Shown here: one piece after another, positions 34,355 through 44,283 of the stretch
Layout: each line of letters begins with the position of its first letter
Position numbering within the stretch: the first letter of the stretch is position 1
Assembly (NCBI GenBank): GCA_947498845.1
Contig: CANMLX010000016.1
Location: 1-64,000, forward strand
Reading direction: 5' to 3'
Origin: an uncultured Flavobacteriaceae bacterium
GTDB taxonomy: Bacteria > Bacteroidota > Bacteroidia > Flavobacteriales > Flavobacteriaceae
Length of the DNA stretch: 64,000 nucleotides
The notes under the pieces: generated by a model
Databases searched by the model: none
What the model saw: the letters and a program-made list of their open reading frames with translations, nothing else
What the model was told of the DNA's origin: nothing
Program-made: the position numbers and the translations under genes

Positions 34355-36109
34355 TTATGATTTTATGTTAAGCTTTAAGCTTAATTCTTCTAATTGTTCA
34401 TCATCAATTGGCGCAGGCGCGTCTATCATAACGTCTCTACCTGAGTTATTTTTTGGAAATGCTATAAAATCGCGAATGGTTTCTTGTCCGCCCAAAATCG
34501 CAACTAATCTATCTAAACCAAATGCTAAACCGCCGTGTGGAGGTGCACCATATTGGAACGCATCCATTAAAAATCCAAATTGCGCTTTGGCGTCTTCTTC
34601 ACTAAACCCTAGATAGTCAAACATTAAAGCTTGTGTTTCTTTATCGTGAATACGAATAGAACCTCCACCTATTTCATTACCGTTTAAAACCAAATCGTAT
34701 GCATTTGCTTTTACCGCTCCCGGATCTGTTTTTAGCAAGTCTATCTGTCCTGGTTTTGGAGATGTGAATGGGTGATGCATTGCATGATAACGTTCAGTCT
34801 CTTCGTCCCACTCTAATAGCGGGAAGTCTATTACCCAAAGTGGCGCAAATTCGTCTGGATTACGTAAATCTAGACGTTCTGCCAACTCCATACGTAAGGC
34901 GCTTAGCTGCGCGCGCACTTTATTGGTATTTCCTGAAAGCACACATATTAAATCGCCTGGTTTGGCCCCAGTTACTTCTGCCCATTTAGCTAAATCGTCC
35001 TGATCGTAAAATTTATCTACCGAGGATTTAAAACTACCATCTTCATTACAACGACAATAAACCATTCCCAATGCACCTATTTGTGGACGTTTTACCCAAT
35101 CGATTAACTTATCAATTTCTTTGCGTGTGTATTTGTTACCTCCAGGCACTGCGATACCAACCACTAATTCTGCCGCGTTGAATACCTTAAATTCTTTATG
35201 TTGTGTTACGGCATTTAATTCCCCAAACGCCATCCCAAAACGAATGTCTGGTTTGTCATTACCATACAAACGCATCGCATCATCATAAAGCATTCTTGGA
35301 AACTTATCAATACTTATACCTTTAATTTCTTTGAGTAAATGGCGCGTTAACCCTTCAAAAGCATTTAAAATGTCTTCTTGGTCGATAAATGCCATTTCAC
35401 AGTCTATTTGTGTGAATTCTGGTTGCCTGTCGGCACGTAAATCTTCATCTCTAAAACATTTTACAATCTGAAAGTACTTATCCATACCTCCCACCATAAG
35501 TAATTGCTTAAATGTTTGAGGAGATTGCGGTAAGGCGTAAAATTGACCTTCATTCATTCTAGAAGGCACTACAAAATCACGAGCACCTTCTGGTGTGGAT
35601 TTTATTAAATAAGGTGTTTCTACCTCAATAAACCCTTCTTTAGACAAATAATTTCTAACTTCCTGAGTTACCTTATGTCTAAATATTAAACTGTCCTTAA
35701 CAGGATTACGACGAATATCTAAGTAGCGATATTTCATACGTATATCCTCGCCACCATCTGTATCATCTTCAATAGTAAAAGGAGGGGTTAAGGCTTTGTT
35801 TAAAATGGTTAATTCGCTTACTAAAACCTCAATATCTCCTGTTGGCATATTAGGGTTTTTAGATTCTCGCTCTATTACAGTTCCTTTTATTTGAATAACA
35901 TACTCTCGTCCTAATTTTTGAGAGCTTTCTAAAAGTTCTTTTTTGGATCTTTCTTGATCAAAAACCAGCTGCGTAAGTCCATATCTATCACGAACAACCA
36001 CCCAGTTAATAGCTCCTAAATCTTTAACTCTTTGTACCCAGCCAGATAGGGTAACTTCTGTATTAATGTGTGAAGCTCTTAATTCTCCACAGTTATGACT
36101 TCTATACAT
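34355..36109 (-). CDS. aspS: Aspartate-tRNA ligase
   Basis: 584 residues from the ATG at 36109 ([24 protein letters not shown]). An in-frame TTG at 36130 adds seven residues but is unlikely. The order is an OB-fold anticodon-binding domain (about 1-110), then the class II catalytic core with [20 protein letters not shown], the [19 protein letters not shown] motif 2 loop, the bacterial-type GAD insertion (about 300-420), and motif 3 [13 protein letters not shown]. It charges tRNA-Asp in the cytoplasm. Confidence 0.97.
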   Translation of the reverse strand: MYRSHNCGELRASHINTEVTLSGWVQRVKDLGAINWVVVRDRYGLTQLVFDQERSKKELLESSQKLGREYVIQIKGTVIERESKNPNMPTGDIEVLVSELTILNKALTPPFTIEDDTDGGEDIRMKYRYLDIRRNPVKDSLIFRHKVTQEVRNYLSKEGFIEVETPYLIKSTPEGARDFVVPSRMNEGQFYALPQSPQTFKQLLMVGGMDKYFQIVKCFRDEDLRADRQPEFTQIDCEMAFIDQEDILNAFEGLTRHLLKEIKGISIDKFPRMLYDDAMRLYGNDKPDIRFGMAFGELNAVTQHKEFKVFNAAELVVGIAVPGGNKYTRKEIDKLIDWVKRPQIGALGMVYCRCNEDGSFKSSVDKFYDQDDLAKWAEVTGAKPGDLICVLSGNTNKVRAQLSALRMELAERLDLRNPDEFAPLWVIDFPLLEWDEETERYHAMHHPFTSPKPGQIDLLKTDPGAVKANAYDLVLNGNEIGGGSIRIHDKETQALMFDYLGFSEEDAKAQFGFLMDAFQYGAPPHGGLAFGLDRLVAILGGQETIRDFIAFPKNNSGRDVMIDAPAPIDDEQLEELSLKLNIKS

Positions 36110-36630
36110 CACTAAAAAATTGAATTGCAAATTTACATAAGTTAAGTGATTGTCACGCTATTTTAATATTTAATTATAGCGAAATCCCAAATGAATTTAT
36201 TATGTCAAAAAATGTCATTTAAAATTTTATTACAACATAAAAGAACCTTAGTTATAACGCTGCCTATTTTTCTGTTTATATAATTCCTAAACACCTAAAA
36301 ATAAGTTTATTCCTACGTAAATGCGTAAAAACAACTAATTCACTAATATTTTAAGTAAAAAAATCATTTTTTATCATAAATTTTAGATAAAAAAATCGGT
36401 GGTACTTCATTTTTTTTTAACTTCAGTGCAGCAATTAGCCAAACTCTCAATATTTTTTTGGTTGATGTAGATGCAGTTGATAAAAACCCATCCCAAGGAT
36501 GGTAATAATTTACATATTTAAAACGCGATATTTAAAGTTAGATGTTATAATTATAACTCAAATTATACATGTTGATATTTTATCGACAGTAAAAATTTTT
36601 TTAGTTAGTAGTAGTTAGTTTATTTAGAGG

Positions 36631-36665
36631 CAGGTGCTCCTTTTGGTCACCTGTTTCGTTTTTTA
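36631..36665 (+). terminator. Orphan terminator-like hairpin
   Basis: CAGGTG / CACCTG stem (36631-36636, 36648-36653) with an 11-nt loop and a TTTCGTTTTTT run. No rightward protein-coding gene lies before it, so it may end a small RNA that begins somewhere after about 36440. No promoter box was identified, so the RNA is only a suggestion. Confidence 0.5.
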
Positions 36666-36703
36666 CACCTTTTTACCCACTTTATGCAATAGAAAATTTA
36701 TTA

Positions 36704-36863
36704 TACCAATTCTACCATAAAATGCGACATATAATTCGTTTCTTTTACATGATTTCTGCATTAAAAAAATAAACCATAGCTAAGGCTATGCTTGATTTTT
36801 ATGCTTTGAACTCCTGTAAAATAACTCAAATTATTTATACCTCATTTTATAGCAAAATTGGTA
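36704..36863 (-). mobile_element. Family A miniature element, copy 2
   Basis: A complete 160-bp copy, reverse orientation to copy 1, with direct TTA triplets on both sides (36701-36703, 36864-36866). The central dyad reads CATAGCTAAGGCTATG. Confidence 0.88.
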
Positions 36864-36911
36864 TTACATCTTGTAACTACTGCAAATACTACTGCTTTGC
36901 TGCGTTTTTTA

Positions 36912-37072
36912 ATTTCATTCCCAAATGAATTTACTGAGTTAAAAAGTGTCTTTTGAAATGCTATCTTCAACATAAAAAAGAACCGTAACTACAGCTATGC
37001 TTATTTTTTCTGTCTCGTATAATTCCAAAATCCATCATTTTACTTTACAGTATTTTAATTTAAGAATTGGTA
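36912..37072 (+). mobile_element. Family B miniature element, copy 3 (uninterrupted)
   Basis: A 161-bp copy without nested insertion. The right end AAGAATTGGTA is intact; the left end has drifted (ATTTCATTCCC in place of TACCAATTCCC). Flanking triplets are TTA on both sides (36909-36911, 37073-37075). It shows what the family looked like before the nested insertions in the other copies. Confidence 0.8.
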
Positions 37073-37435
37073 TTAATTTGAATTTAAACACAGCTTTTGT
37101 GCATGATCCGTTTTTTGAGAATACTATTTTTTAAAACACAGAGACCTCTCTATTAAATACTTAATCTAAATAAAGGTGAGTTCGACATTAAAATTACTGA
37201 CAATAAGAATCTTACGATTTAACTCAATAAAATCGCTATTATTATTTTTCATAAAAACAAAATTAAATAGTATTCAATTTTGTCCTTGAATTACCTAACT
37301 TCTACAGAAATGACATGATATTGAAAATCAACAATATGACTATAAAAATAAAATTAAGTTACGTCAAACTCACCTTAAATAAGTGTATTCACCCTTAGAA
37401 TCTATGATTCTTAAATCAAACTCAGGTTTTAAGGA

Positions 37436-38707
37436 TTATAAGGTTACATTAAATGTGAATTTTAATGCGATATTATCTGACAAATTAGGCAAATGATAGG
37501 CGCCATATCTATAGGTAAAGCTTAAACCAAATCCAAAAAACAGTTTATTAAGTTCTAATCCCGATTCGGTATATCCTTTTTCTAGTGAACTAAAATTTAT
37601 ATTTTCATGTTGATCAGGGTTTTGCATATCTCCAATTGCGTACCTAGTAATTAAGACTAATTCTGGTTTAAATCGTAATGAAATATCAAAAGGCTTTAAA
37701 CGATGTTTAAATTGTATTGTAGTGAATTTGTCTGAGAAAAACTCATTAAAATACATGGTTTCAAAACTTGTTATTCCTGCTACCGAAAAGCGTCTCATAA
37801 CACTTTCCTTGTTAATATTATTAGGGTATGCATGATATAAATGCGTAAGTGGTGTGTTTCCTTGAGCTATGCCCGAAACCAGTGTTAACTCTGAACTGCT
37901 TTGGTCATGATAAACAAAATTATGTATGAGTTTAAAGTCTATTTTATAAAAATTAAAATCACTCTTAAAAACATTTTTAAATCCTTTGGTATATTGTAAT
38001 GTAAACTTAGGAAAAGTTTCTTTTAGTTCCTTTTTTCCTTCTTCTTTAGAGGCTATTATATTAAACGGACTCCATTGTAATGCTACTACAGAGGTGCTTA
38101 TATTAAATTGGCTAAATGCTTTGTTGTTTACAATAAAATTATAGTTATAGGTAGGATCTATTTTACTCGTTGCAAATTTTGATTGCAATGATAATTTGGG
38201 ACCTAATTGATGCTCTAAAGCTATGGCTTTGGTTATATGCTTATGAAACAAGCTAATATTTAAAAGTCTGGGTTCAAAAAATTGAAACAAACGTTTATCT
38301 GTTAAGAATGCAGAACTTCCTGTCTCTATTAAATCATCTGTATATGATAAGTTTAACCAGGTATTGGTTTTTTCTGCAAGTCTATATCCACCACCTATAC
38401 TGTACTTAAATCTATGGTCTCTAAATCCATAAACTAAATAAGAATTAATTTTAAGCTTTTTAGAAAATTCGTCACTGGTTATTCCTCCTAAGCCTGTTCT
38501 TAAAGCTTCATATTGATTATATTTAATAAGATATCTTAGGTCGAAATCAAAAAACTTGGTAGGAAAATAACCGTTGCCTATATGCTTTATAAAGGCTTCT
38601 TTTTTTATGGAATCTTGTACTGCACTTTTCTTTTTTAAAATTGCTTTTTGAGAGTTAGCAAAAAACGAGCCTAAAAAAAAGAAGCAAAGAGCACAGAATC
38701 TTGTCAT
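37436..38707 (-). CDS. Outer-membrane beta-barrel protein, DUF5686-like barrel region
   Basis: A 423-residue protein with a signal peptide (about 1-19) and alternating beta-strands to a C-terminal ALKFTFNVTL that fits an outer-membrane barrel. It resembles the C-terminal barrel half of the DUF5686 family (FPTKFFDFDLRYLIKYNQYEALRTGLG... and FTLQYTKGFKNVFKSDFNFYKIDF...) but lacks the N-terminal carboxypeptidase-regulatory-like half of full-length members, which are nearly twice as long. The function is unknown. It follows the frr terminator in the same direction. Confidence 0.75.
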   Translation of the reverse strand: MTRFCALCFFFLGSFFANSQKAILKKKSAVQDSIKKEAFIKHIGNGYFPTKFFDFDLRYLIKYNQYEALRTGLGGITSDEFSKKLKINSYLVYGFRDHRFKYSIGGGYRLAEKTNTWLNLSYTDDLIETGSSAFLTDKRLFQFFEPRLLNISLFHKHITKAIALEHQLGPKLSLQSKFATSKIDPTYNYNFIVNNKAFSQFNISTSVVALQWSPFNIIASKEEGKKELKETFPKFTLQYTKGFKNVFKSDFNFYKIDFKLIHNFVYHDQSSSELTLVSGIAQGNTPLTHLYHAYPNNINKESVMRRFSVAGITSFETMYFNEFFSDKFTTIQFKHRLKPFDISLRFKPELVLITRYAIGDMQNPDQHENINFSSLEKGYTESGLELNKLFFGFGLSFTYRYGAYHLPNLSDNIALKFTFNVTL

Positions 38708-38745
38708 TAGAATGTATGAGAGCTAGGGTTTTGTTTGAAAAAAAA

Positions 38746-38765
38746 GAGCGACAATTTTGTCGCTT
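38746..38765 (-). terminator. Terminator after frr
   Basis: GCGAC/GTCGC stem with a 6-nt loop, followed on the minus strand by TCTTTTTTTTTC. It ends the pyrH-frr transcript. Confidence 0.8.
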
Positions 38766-38771
38766 CTTTAG

Positions 38772-39329
38772 TTATACTGTCATGATCTCTTTTTCTTTAT
38801 TATCAAAGATATCATCTACTTTTTTAACGTAAGTATCTGTCATTTGTTGCACGTCTATCTCAGCGTTTTTCTTAACATCCTCAGAAACGTCTTCTGCTTT
38901 TTTAATATCATTATTAGCGTCTTTACGCGCGTTTCTAATCCTAATCTTAGCATCTTCAGCTTCAGATTTCGCCTGTTTTGCAAGATCTCGTCTACGTTCC
39001 TCGGTTAATGGAGGTACATTTATAATAATACTTTCTCCATTATTCATAGGATTAAATCCAAGATTAGCTATCATAATACCGCGCTCAATTTCTTGAAGCA
39101 TGTTTTTTTCCCATGGTTGTACCGTTATTGTTCTACCATCTGGCGTGTTTACGTTTGCTACTTGAGACAGAGGTGTTTGAGTACCGTAATAATCTACCGT
39201 AACACTACCAAGCATTGCAGGACTTGCTTTTCCTGCTCTAATGTTAGACAATTGCTTTTCTAAGTGCTTTAATGCACTATCCATTGATTCTTTAGTTGAA
39301 TCTAATATAAATTGTATCTCTTCGCTCAT
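38772..39329 (-). CDS. frr: Ribosome recycling factor
   Basis: A 185-residue RRF, which splits post-termination ribosomes together with EF-G. Family segments are clear: HLEKQLSNIRAGKASPAML, TPDGRTITVQPWEKNML, NPMNNGESIIINVPPLTEERRRDLAK. It lies 44 bp after pyrH, the usual arrangement in Bacteroidota, and ends at a terminator. Confidence 0.97.
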   Translation of the reverse strand: MSEEIQFILDSTKESMDSALKHLEKQLSNIRAGKASPAMLGSVTVDYYGTQTPLSQVANVNTPDGRTITVQPWEKNMLQEIERGIMIANLGFNPMNNGESIIINVPPLTEERRRDLAKQAKSEAEDAKIRIRNARKDANNDIKKAEDVSEDVKKNAEIDVQQMTDTYVKKVDDIFDNKEKEIMTV

Positions 39330-39373
39330 GATTTAAATTTAATTTCAAAAAACGTTCAAAAATTACGCCACGT

Positions 39374-40081
39374 TTATATATTAACTTCTGTTCCTATATT
39401 TTCTCCCGAAACAACTTTAAGTAAATTTCCTTTTTTATTCATATCAAAAACAATAATAGGCAATTTGTTTTCTTGGCTTAAAGTAAAAGCCGTAGTATCC
39501 ATAACTTTCAATCCTTTTTTCAAAACTTCATCAAAAGAAATAGAATTGAATTTAACGGCATTACTATCTTTTTCAGGGTCTGCATTATAAATACCATCTA
39601 CACGAGTTCCTTTTAATATCACATTAGCTTCAATTTCAATAGCACGTAATACGGCTGCCGAATCTGTTGTAAAATAAGGATTTCCTGTGCCCCCACCAAA
39701 TATAACCACACGGCCTTTCTCTAAATGGCGCATTGCTTTTCTTCTAATAAAAGGTTCTGCCACTTCGTTTATTTTTATAGCAGTTTGTAATCGCGTTGGT
39801 ACATTGGCATCCTCAAGAGCACTTTGCAAAGCTAACCCATTAATAACGGTAGCTAGCATTCCCATATGATCACCTTGTACACGATCCATACCATTGCTGG
39901 CACCAGACACACCTCTAAAGATATTTCCTCCTCCAATAACAATGGCTACTTCTACACCTTTGTTGGTAATTGTTTTTATATCTTCGGCATATTCTGCTAA
40001 TCGTTCGGGATCAATACCATACTGGCGCTTCCCCATTAGTGCTTCTCCAGAAAGTTTTAATAGTATTCTTTTGTATTTCAT
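39374..40081 (-). CDS. pyrH: UMP kinase
   Basis: 235 residues from the ATG at 40081 ([17 protein letters not shown]); an upstream in-frame start would add 11 non-conserved residues. It has the amino-acid-kinase fold with [52 protein letters not shown] and NADPEKD. It phosphorylates UMP to UDP for pyrimidine nucleotide synthesis. It is co-transcribed with frr. Confidence 0.97.
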   Translation of the reverse strand: MKYKRILLKLSGEALMGKRQYGIDPERLAEYAEDIKTITNKGVEVAIVIGGGNIFRGVSGASNGMDRVQGDHMGMLATVINGLALQSALEDANVPTRLQTAIKINEVAEPFIRRKAMRHLEKGRVVIFGGGTGNPYFTTDSAAVLRAIEIEANVILKGTRVDGIYNADPEKDSNAVKFNSISFDEVLKKGLKVMDTTAFTLSQENKLPIIVFDMNKKGNLLKVVSGENIGTEVNI

Positions 40082-40289
40082 TGTAGTGTTTTGAAGTTTA
40101 GCAAAACTACACATTTTTTTGAGTAAAATCGAAGTGATATCAAGTAAAATAGATAGACAATTGAGGTTTTTGGTATTTAAGTTTCACCTCGTAACCTTTA
40201 ATCTAAACAACTCAGATAATTAGCAAGACACAGTTACTATTACACCCTGCTTAAACAGATTATGGTTTAAGCAAACAACTAACTAAACA

Positions 40290-40300
40290 CATAAGTTGCC
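40290..40300 (+). promoter_or_regulatory. Shared 11-mer CATAAGTTGCC upstream of the first GH86 gene
   Basis: CATAAGTTGCC, 92 bp before the start codon, recurs at 44192-44202, 81 bp before the second GH86 gene. Both lie near a CATTTGTT motif. It could be the binding site of an agar-responsive regulator; chance has not been ruled out. Confidence 0.35.
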
Positions 40301-40392
40301 AACTATTAATCATTTGTTGTTATAAGTTTCCTGTAATAAATTTAATTTTATCTCATAAATTAAAAGCTAATAAACTAGATTTCTACTTAATT

Positions 40393-43050
40393 ATGAAAAT
40401 AAAAAATACAGCTATGTTAAAACTAGTAATACTGGTCTTAATCATTACACCTTATTTAGGATATTCTCAAGAGGTTATCGACATTAACTTGGATATTGAA
40501 CATTCTGTTAATGGCATTTCCGAATTCGATAGGGCAAAGTATATCATATTACACGCGGGTATTAATGATAATGAATGGCCAAATGATCAAATGAAAGATC
40601 AATTTTTAACAGATTATGATGTCTATCTTGGAAGAAATAATGGTTCTCTACCTTGGGTTCTTTCGCAAACTGAAGAGGACCCAAATAAACCTGGGTGGCC
40701 TAGTGTAAGTGATCTTGAACAAGAAGGTCAAAAAACAAAAGATAATTATGCTAACAACACAAGTTTACACAAGTACGAGAGTAGAATAGCGCGTTACATG
40801 ATGGGTGGACAGGAGTTTATGTATCCTACGCCTAACAACGAAATAGGCCCTAATGGTAAAAAATGGACCATGATAAAAGACGGGTATAAACCATTAGCAG
40901 AATATTATGCTCAGTATTTTAAAAACTTTTTTGGTAATGGAGGCACTAGTGGACAGCCTTTTCCTACTTATATAGAGATAATGAATGAGCCATTTGTAAA
41001 AGCAAATAAGCTAGGTACTACCCGAGAAAACTTAACCGAGATGCATAATGTTATAGCTAAGCGTATAAAAGAATTAAATCCCGAAGCTAAAATTGGTGGT
41101 TATAGTGCTGCACATCCAGCATACGAAGCTAACAATAATAATTTTGCTCATTGGGAAGGTAATTGGAAATTATTTATAGATAAAGCTGCCGAAAACATGG
41201 ATTTTTTATCGCTTCATCTTTACGATAATATACAACATGATCAAGGGCAATATAGGGCAGGTAGTAATGTTGAAGCCATCTTAGATATGGTTGAACATTA
41301 TCAAATGATAAAACTAGGAAAACGTAAACCATTTTGCCTATCAGAATACGGCAATTTAAATACAGAAGGAGAACTTTACACAAAGGAACGTGACTGGGAT
41401 AACTTACGCTCTTTTAATAATATGATAATGCAGTTTTTAGAACGTCCCGATATTATTGAACAAGCATTACCCTTTATGATCTTACAAGCCAATTGGTGGA
41501 AGCCTAACCCAGATAAAGGACAACACCCAGATGCTAAATATGCACACCGTTTATTGAGACAAAAGAAAGAATTAGAAGGGGAAACAGGTGACGAATGGGT
41601 GTACACAGAGTTAGTTAAATTCTTCCAATTATGGTCTAACGTTAAAGGAAAGCGAATAGATGCCAAATCTAGTAATTTAGATATACAGGTGAATAGCTAT
41701 GTAGACGCAAATAAAGCATATGTGATTATTAATAACTTACTTGAGCAATCACGAACTATAGATTTAACAACTAATGGTTTAGGTGACGCTAAAATCGAAT
41801 CTATATTAATAAAGCATTTACATGCAGAAAATGCCAGAGTCCCTAATTTAGACGAAACTACCGTAACTAATTTAAACAGAGTTAGCATAGGTAAGCAAGC
41901 CACTGTGGTTCTTGAATACACATTTGATAAAACTCTTGAAGTTCCAGAAACTTCAGAAGAAAAGAAATATTTTGCGACTACCTATAATCAAATTATCGAT
42001 GCAAATAAAGACATTAGTTTTGCCATAAATAATGTAGATGTAAGCAGTACTTATGGAGAAGCTATGTTACGTATTGGAATGGGTAGACTTCATGGAAAAT
42101 CGCTTAAACCTATATTAAAAGTAAATGGTACTGTTGTCGAAGTTCCCGATAATTGGAGAGGAAACGATCAAGGTAGCAGAGATACTTTTTTTGGTGTTTT
42201 AGAGGTAGAAGTTCCTTATAATTTATTACAAACAAACAATACTATAACGCTTAACTATCCTGATGCTGGAGGTCGCGTTAGTAGTCTGGCAATGCAAGTA
42301 AAAGGATTTAGTAAACAAATCACCAGAAGTAAAGAGCAGTTTAGGTTGGCACAGAATAACTTTTCTATACAAACAAGCGGAGAATCTTGCCGTGATACAA
42401 ATAACGGCAAACTAACAATAACAGCATTAAAAAATTTCGACTACATAGCAACGTTAAGTGGTAATAATACTAACAAGAATTTCACTCAAAGTACTTCTTT
42501 TGAAAATCTTGCTCCAGGGGATTATGAATTATGCATAGTAATACCCTCGCAACAAAATTATGAACAATGTTTTGATGTAAACATTCAAGAAGTAGAACCA
42601 TTAGCCGTGACAAGTAAAATAAGTAGTGATAAAAAAACAATTACATACAACTTAGAAGGAAGCGGTAGCTACACCATAGATTTTAATGGTGAGCGTTTTA
42701 CTACTAAAGAGTCTTCCATCGAGTTGAGCTTACAAAAAGGTAGTAACTCCATAGAGATTAAAACAGAGAAAGAATGTCAAGGAAAATTTAAAGACACGCT
42801 TTTTTTTAATGAAATAGTAGGTTATCCAAATCCCTTTAATAGAGATTTGACCATAGACCTAGGATTAGATTCATCGGGAACTGTGAGACTATATAATACT
42901 TTAGGTGTTTTAGTTTATGAGAAAGCACACAATCCGTTAAATCACAAAATACATTTGGATACCAATTTTTTAAAAGAAGGTATTTACGTTTTATCGGTAA
43001 AAACACCATCATCAGTAAAAAACATAAGAGCAATAAAAATTTTAAAATAA
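40393..43050 (+). CDS. GH86-type beta-agarase/porphyranase with T9SS sorting domain
   Basis: An 885-residue secreted enzyme. After a signal peptide (about 1-25) comes a TIM-barrel glycosidase domain with the clan-A pair: predicted acid/base Glu199 in YIEIMNEPFV and nucleophile Glu318 in FCLSEYGNL. The overall layout fits family GH86 (beta-agarases and beta-porphyranases). A beta-sandwich follows (about 430-650, with VNGTVVEVPDNWRG and LNYPDAGGRVSSL), then a linker domain and a T9SS sorting domain (from about 810: GYPNPFNRDLTIDLG, LKEGIYVLSV). It would act on agar or porphyran outside the cell. A lipoprotein gene starts 6 bp downstream. Confidence 0.82.
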   Translation: MKIKNTAMLKLVILVLIITPYLGYSQEVIDINLDIEHSVNGISEFDRAKYIILHAGINDNEWPNDQMKDQFLTDYDVYLGRNNGSLPWVLSQTEEDPNKPGWPSVSDLEQEGQKTKDNYANNTSLHKYESRIARYMMGGQEFMYPTPNNEIGPNGKKWTMIKDGYKPLAEYYAQYFKNFFGNGGTSGQPFPTYIEIMNEPFVKANKLGTTRENLTEMHNVIAKRIKELNPEAKIGGYSAAHPAYEANNNNFAHWEGNWKLFIDKAAENMDFLSLHLYDNIQHDQGQYRAGSNVEAILDMVEHYQMIKLGKRKPFCLSEYGNLNTEGELYTKERDWDNLRSFNNMIMQFLERPDIIEQALPFMILQANWWKPNPDKGQHPDAKYAHRLLRQKKELEGETGDEWVYTELVKFFQLWSNVKGKRIDAKSSNLDIQVNSYVDANKAYVIINNLLEQSRTIDLTTNGLGDAKIESILIKHLHAENARVPNLDETTVTNLNRVSIGKQATVVLEYTFDKTLEVPETSEEKKYFATTYNQIIDANKDISFAINNVDVSSTYGEAMLRIGMGRLHGKSLKPILKVNGTVVEVPDNWRGNDQGSRDTFFGVLEVEVPYNLLQTNNTITLNYPDAGGRVSSLAMQVKGFSKQITRSKEQFRLAQNNFSIQTSGESCRDTNNGKLTITALKNFDYIATLSGNNTNKNFTQSTSFENLAPGDYELCIVIPSQQNYEQCFDVNIQEVEPLAVTSKISSDKKTITYNLEGSGSYTIDFNGERFTTKESSIELSLQKGSNSIEIKTEKECQGKFKDTLFFNEIVGYPNPFNRDLTIDLGLDSSGTVRLYNTLGVLVYEKAHNPLNHKIHLDTNFLKEGIYVLSVKTPSSVKNIRAIKILK

Positions 43051-43056
43051 AAAATT

Positions 43057-43770
43057 ATGTCAAAAATATATATTTATACAAGCATTTTATTAGTAGCAAC
43101 ATTAGTACTATTTAATTGTGGTGGAAGCGATTCTGGAGGAGATGATGATGGTGGAAAAATACTAGCCCCTACAGCATCTACCTTAATCTCACCATTAAAC
43201 CACGAAGAGTGTAATCAAGGCAATGTAGTTTCTGAAACAGAAAGTAATGTGAAGTTTGACTGGTCTGGTTCAGACAATACCAATAGTTACACTTTAGTAC
43301 TCACAAATCTTAATACTAATACCTCTCAAGAAAGCATAACTTCAGATAAATCGATAACTATAAAGATATTGCGAGGCGTTCCATATTCGTGGTATGTTAT
43401 ATCTAAATCTAAAAAAACCGTTGAAACAGCGACTAGTGAAACGTGGAATTTTTACAATGCAGGAGAAGGCGTTAGTAATTACGCGCCGTTTCCAGCTGAG
43501 GTGTTAAGTCCCAGCTCAGGAGCCATTATTTCGGGAAATACAGTATCGATTAAATGGAAAGGGAGTGATATAGACAATGATATTTCCGCTTACGATGTAT
43601 ATTTAGATACAGCAAACCCTCCAAGTAAGTTACAACAAGCAGATGTAACAACCGAGGAACTTAGTAATATTTCTATATCGGCAAATACTACGTATTACTG
43701 GAGAGTAGTATCTAAAGACGAAGCTAATAATACTTCAAAATCTCAAATATTTGAGTTCACAACAGAGTAA
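43057..43770 (+). CDS. Surface lipoprotein with two fibronectin-III-like domains
   Basis: A 237-residue lipoprotein: lipobox Cys21 (LFNC), a Gly/Asp/Ser-rich tether after the cysteine that may act as a surface-export signal, then two Fn3-like beta-sandwiches (about residues 38-130 and 140-236; VKFDWSGSDNTNSYTLVL, VSIKWKGSDIDNDISAYDVYLD, TTYYWRVVSKDEANN). It is co-transcribed with the upstream GH86 gene (6-bp gap) and ends at a strong terminator. A carbohydrate-binding or enzyme-docking role on the cell surface is inferred from this context. Confidence 0.8.
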   Translation: MSKIYIYTSILLVATLVLFNCGGSDSGGDDDGGKILAPTASTLISPLNHEECNQGNVVSETESNVKFDWSGSDNTNSYTLVLTNLNTNTSQESITSDKSITIKILRGVPYSWYVISKSKKTVETATSETWNFYNAGEGVSNYAPFPAEVLSPSSGAIISGNTVSIKWKGSDIDNDISAYDVYLDTANPPSKLQQADVTTEELSNISISANTTYYWRVVSKDEANNTSKSQIFEFTTE

Positions 43771-43775
43771 GTTAA

Positions 43776-43830
43776 GTAAACTACCTTGGGGCAAGCCACG
43801 GAGCATTTAAATCTCGATTATTGCGTAAAA
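43776..43830 (+). repeat. Post-gene motif GTAAACTACCTTGGGGCA
   Basis: A short repeat, GTAAACTACC-TTGGGGCAAGCC followed by GGAGCATTTAAATCTCGATTATTG, directly after the stop codon. Close relatives follow the protease gene (16388-16407) and the second GH86 gene (46827-46860 and 46879-46920). Confidence 0.6.
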
Positions 43831-43838
43831 TGTATATT

Positions 43839-43879
43839 AATAACCATCTAGAAATTAGTTTTTTAGATGGTTATTTTTT
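43839..43879 (+). terminator. Terminator of the first GH86-lipoprotein operon
   Basis: A 12-bp perfect stem, AATAACCATCTA / TAGATGGTTATT (43839-43850, 43864-43875), followed by TTTT. It lies 69 bp after the lipoprotein stop codon. Confidence 0.88.
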
Positions 43880-43899
43880 GGGCACAACATATCAAGTTA

Positions 43900-44062
43900 T
43901 ACGATTTACGATTAAAATTTTCGTATATGTTAGTTCGAGTGTCCCAAACTTGCTTCGGGATATATCGAGAACAGGTTAGCAGCTTCTCTATACATCACGC
44001 TAAGGCGTGACACTCAAGAAATGACAAAAATATTTATACGAAATTAAATTACGTAAATGGTA
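43900..44062 (-). mobile_element. Family D miniature element, copy 2
   Basis: A 163-bp element, opposite in orientation to 23729-23906, ends TACGATTTACG and CGTAAATGGTA, flanked by direct TTA triplets (43897-43899, 44063-44065). A short remnant of a family F end (about 44077-44116, ending TTTATATTGATTTAGCTA) follows. The rest of the gap to 44283 shows only the shared 11-mer at 44192-44202. Confidence 0.78.
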
Positions 44063-44283
44063 TTAATAGTGTTACAGCTAAATATTATATGTTATTTTAT
44101 ATTGATTTAGCTATACCTCTAAAAAATAAAAACGGTATTAAATTGAGACAAAGTACTAAAAACAAACATTTGTTATATCGTTTATCAATTTCATAAGTTG
44201 CCTAACAAAGAACATATGTGAGGTGCTATTATATGCTTTGTTTATAATTTTATGAACTATTAAACTTTACCAAACAAAATATC

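Larger units (their letters stand above)
36110..37435. other. Repeat-dense 1.3-kb intergenic region
   Basis: No supported gene. It contains, left to right: a decayed family B sequence (about 36178-36300), a tight hairpin CCATCC-CAA-GGATGG (36488-36502), a terminator-like hairpin with no gene before it (36631-36665), a complete family A element (36704-36863), a complete family B element (36912-37072), a segment like that at 16850-16940 (about 37137-37195), and a segment AAAATAAAATTAAGTTACGTC (about 37344-37365) shared with the region near 54545. Confidence 0.75.

Noticed and set aside
37436..38707. Barrel protein as a pseudogene truncated at its N-terminus
   Set aside because: It has its own good start and signal peptide, so it reads as a complete short form.
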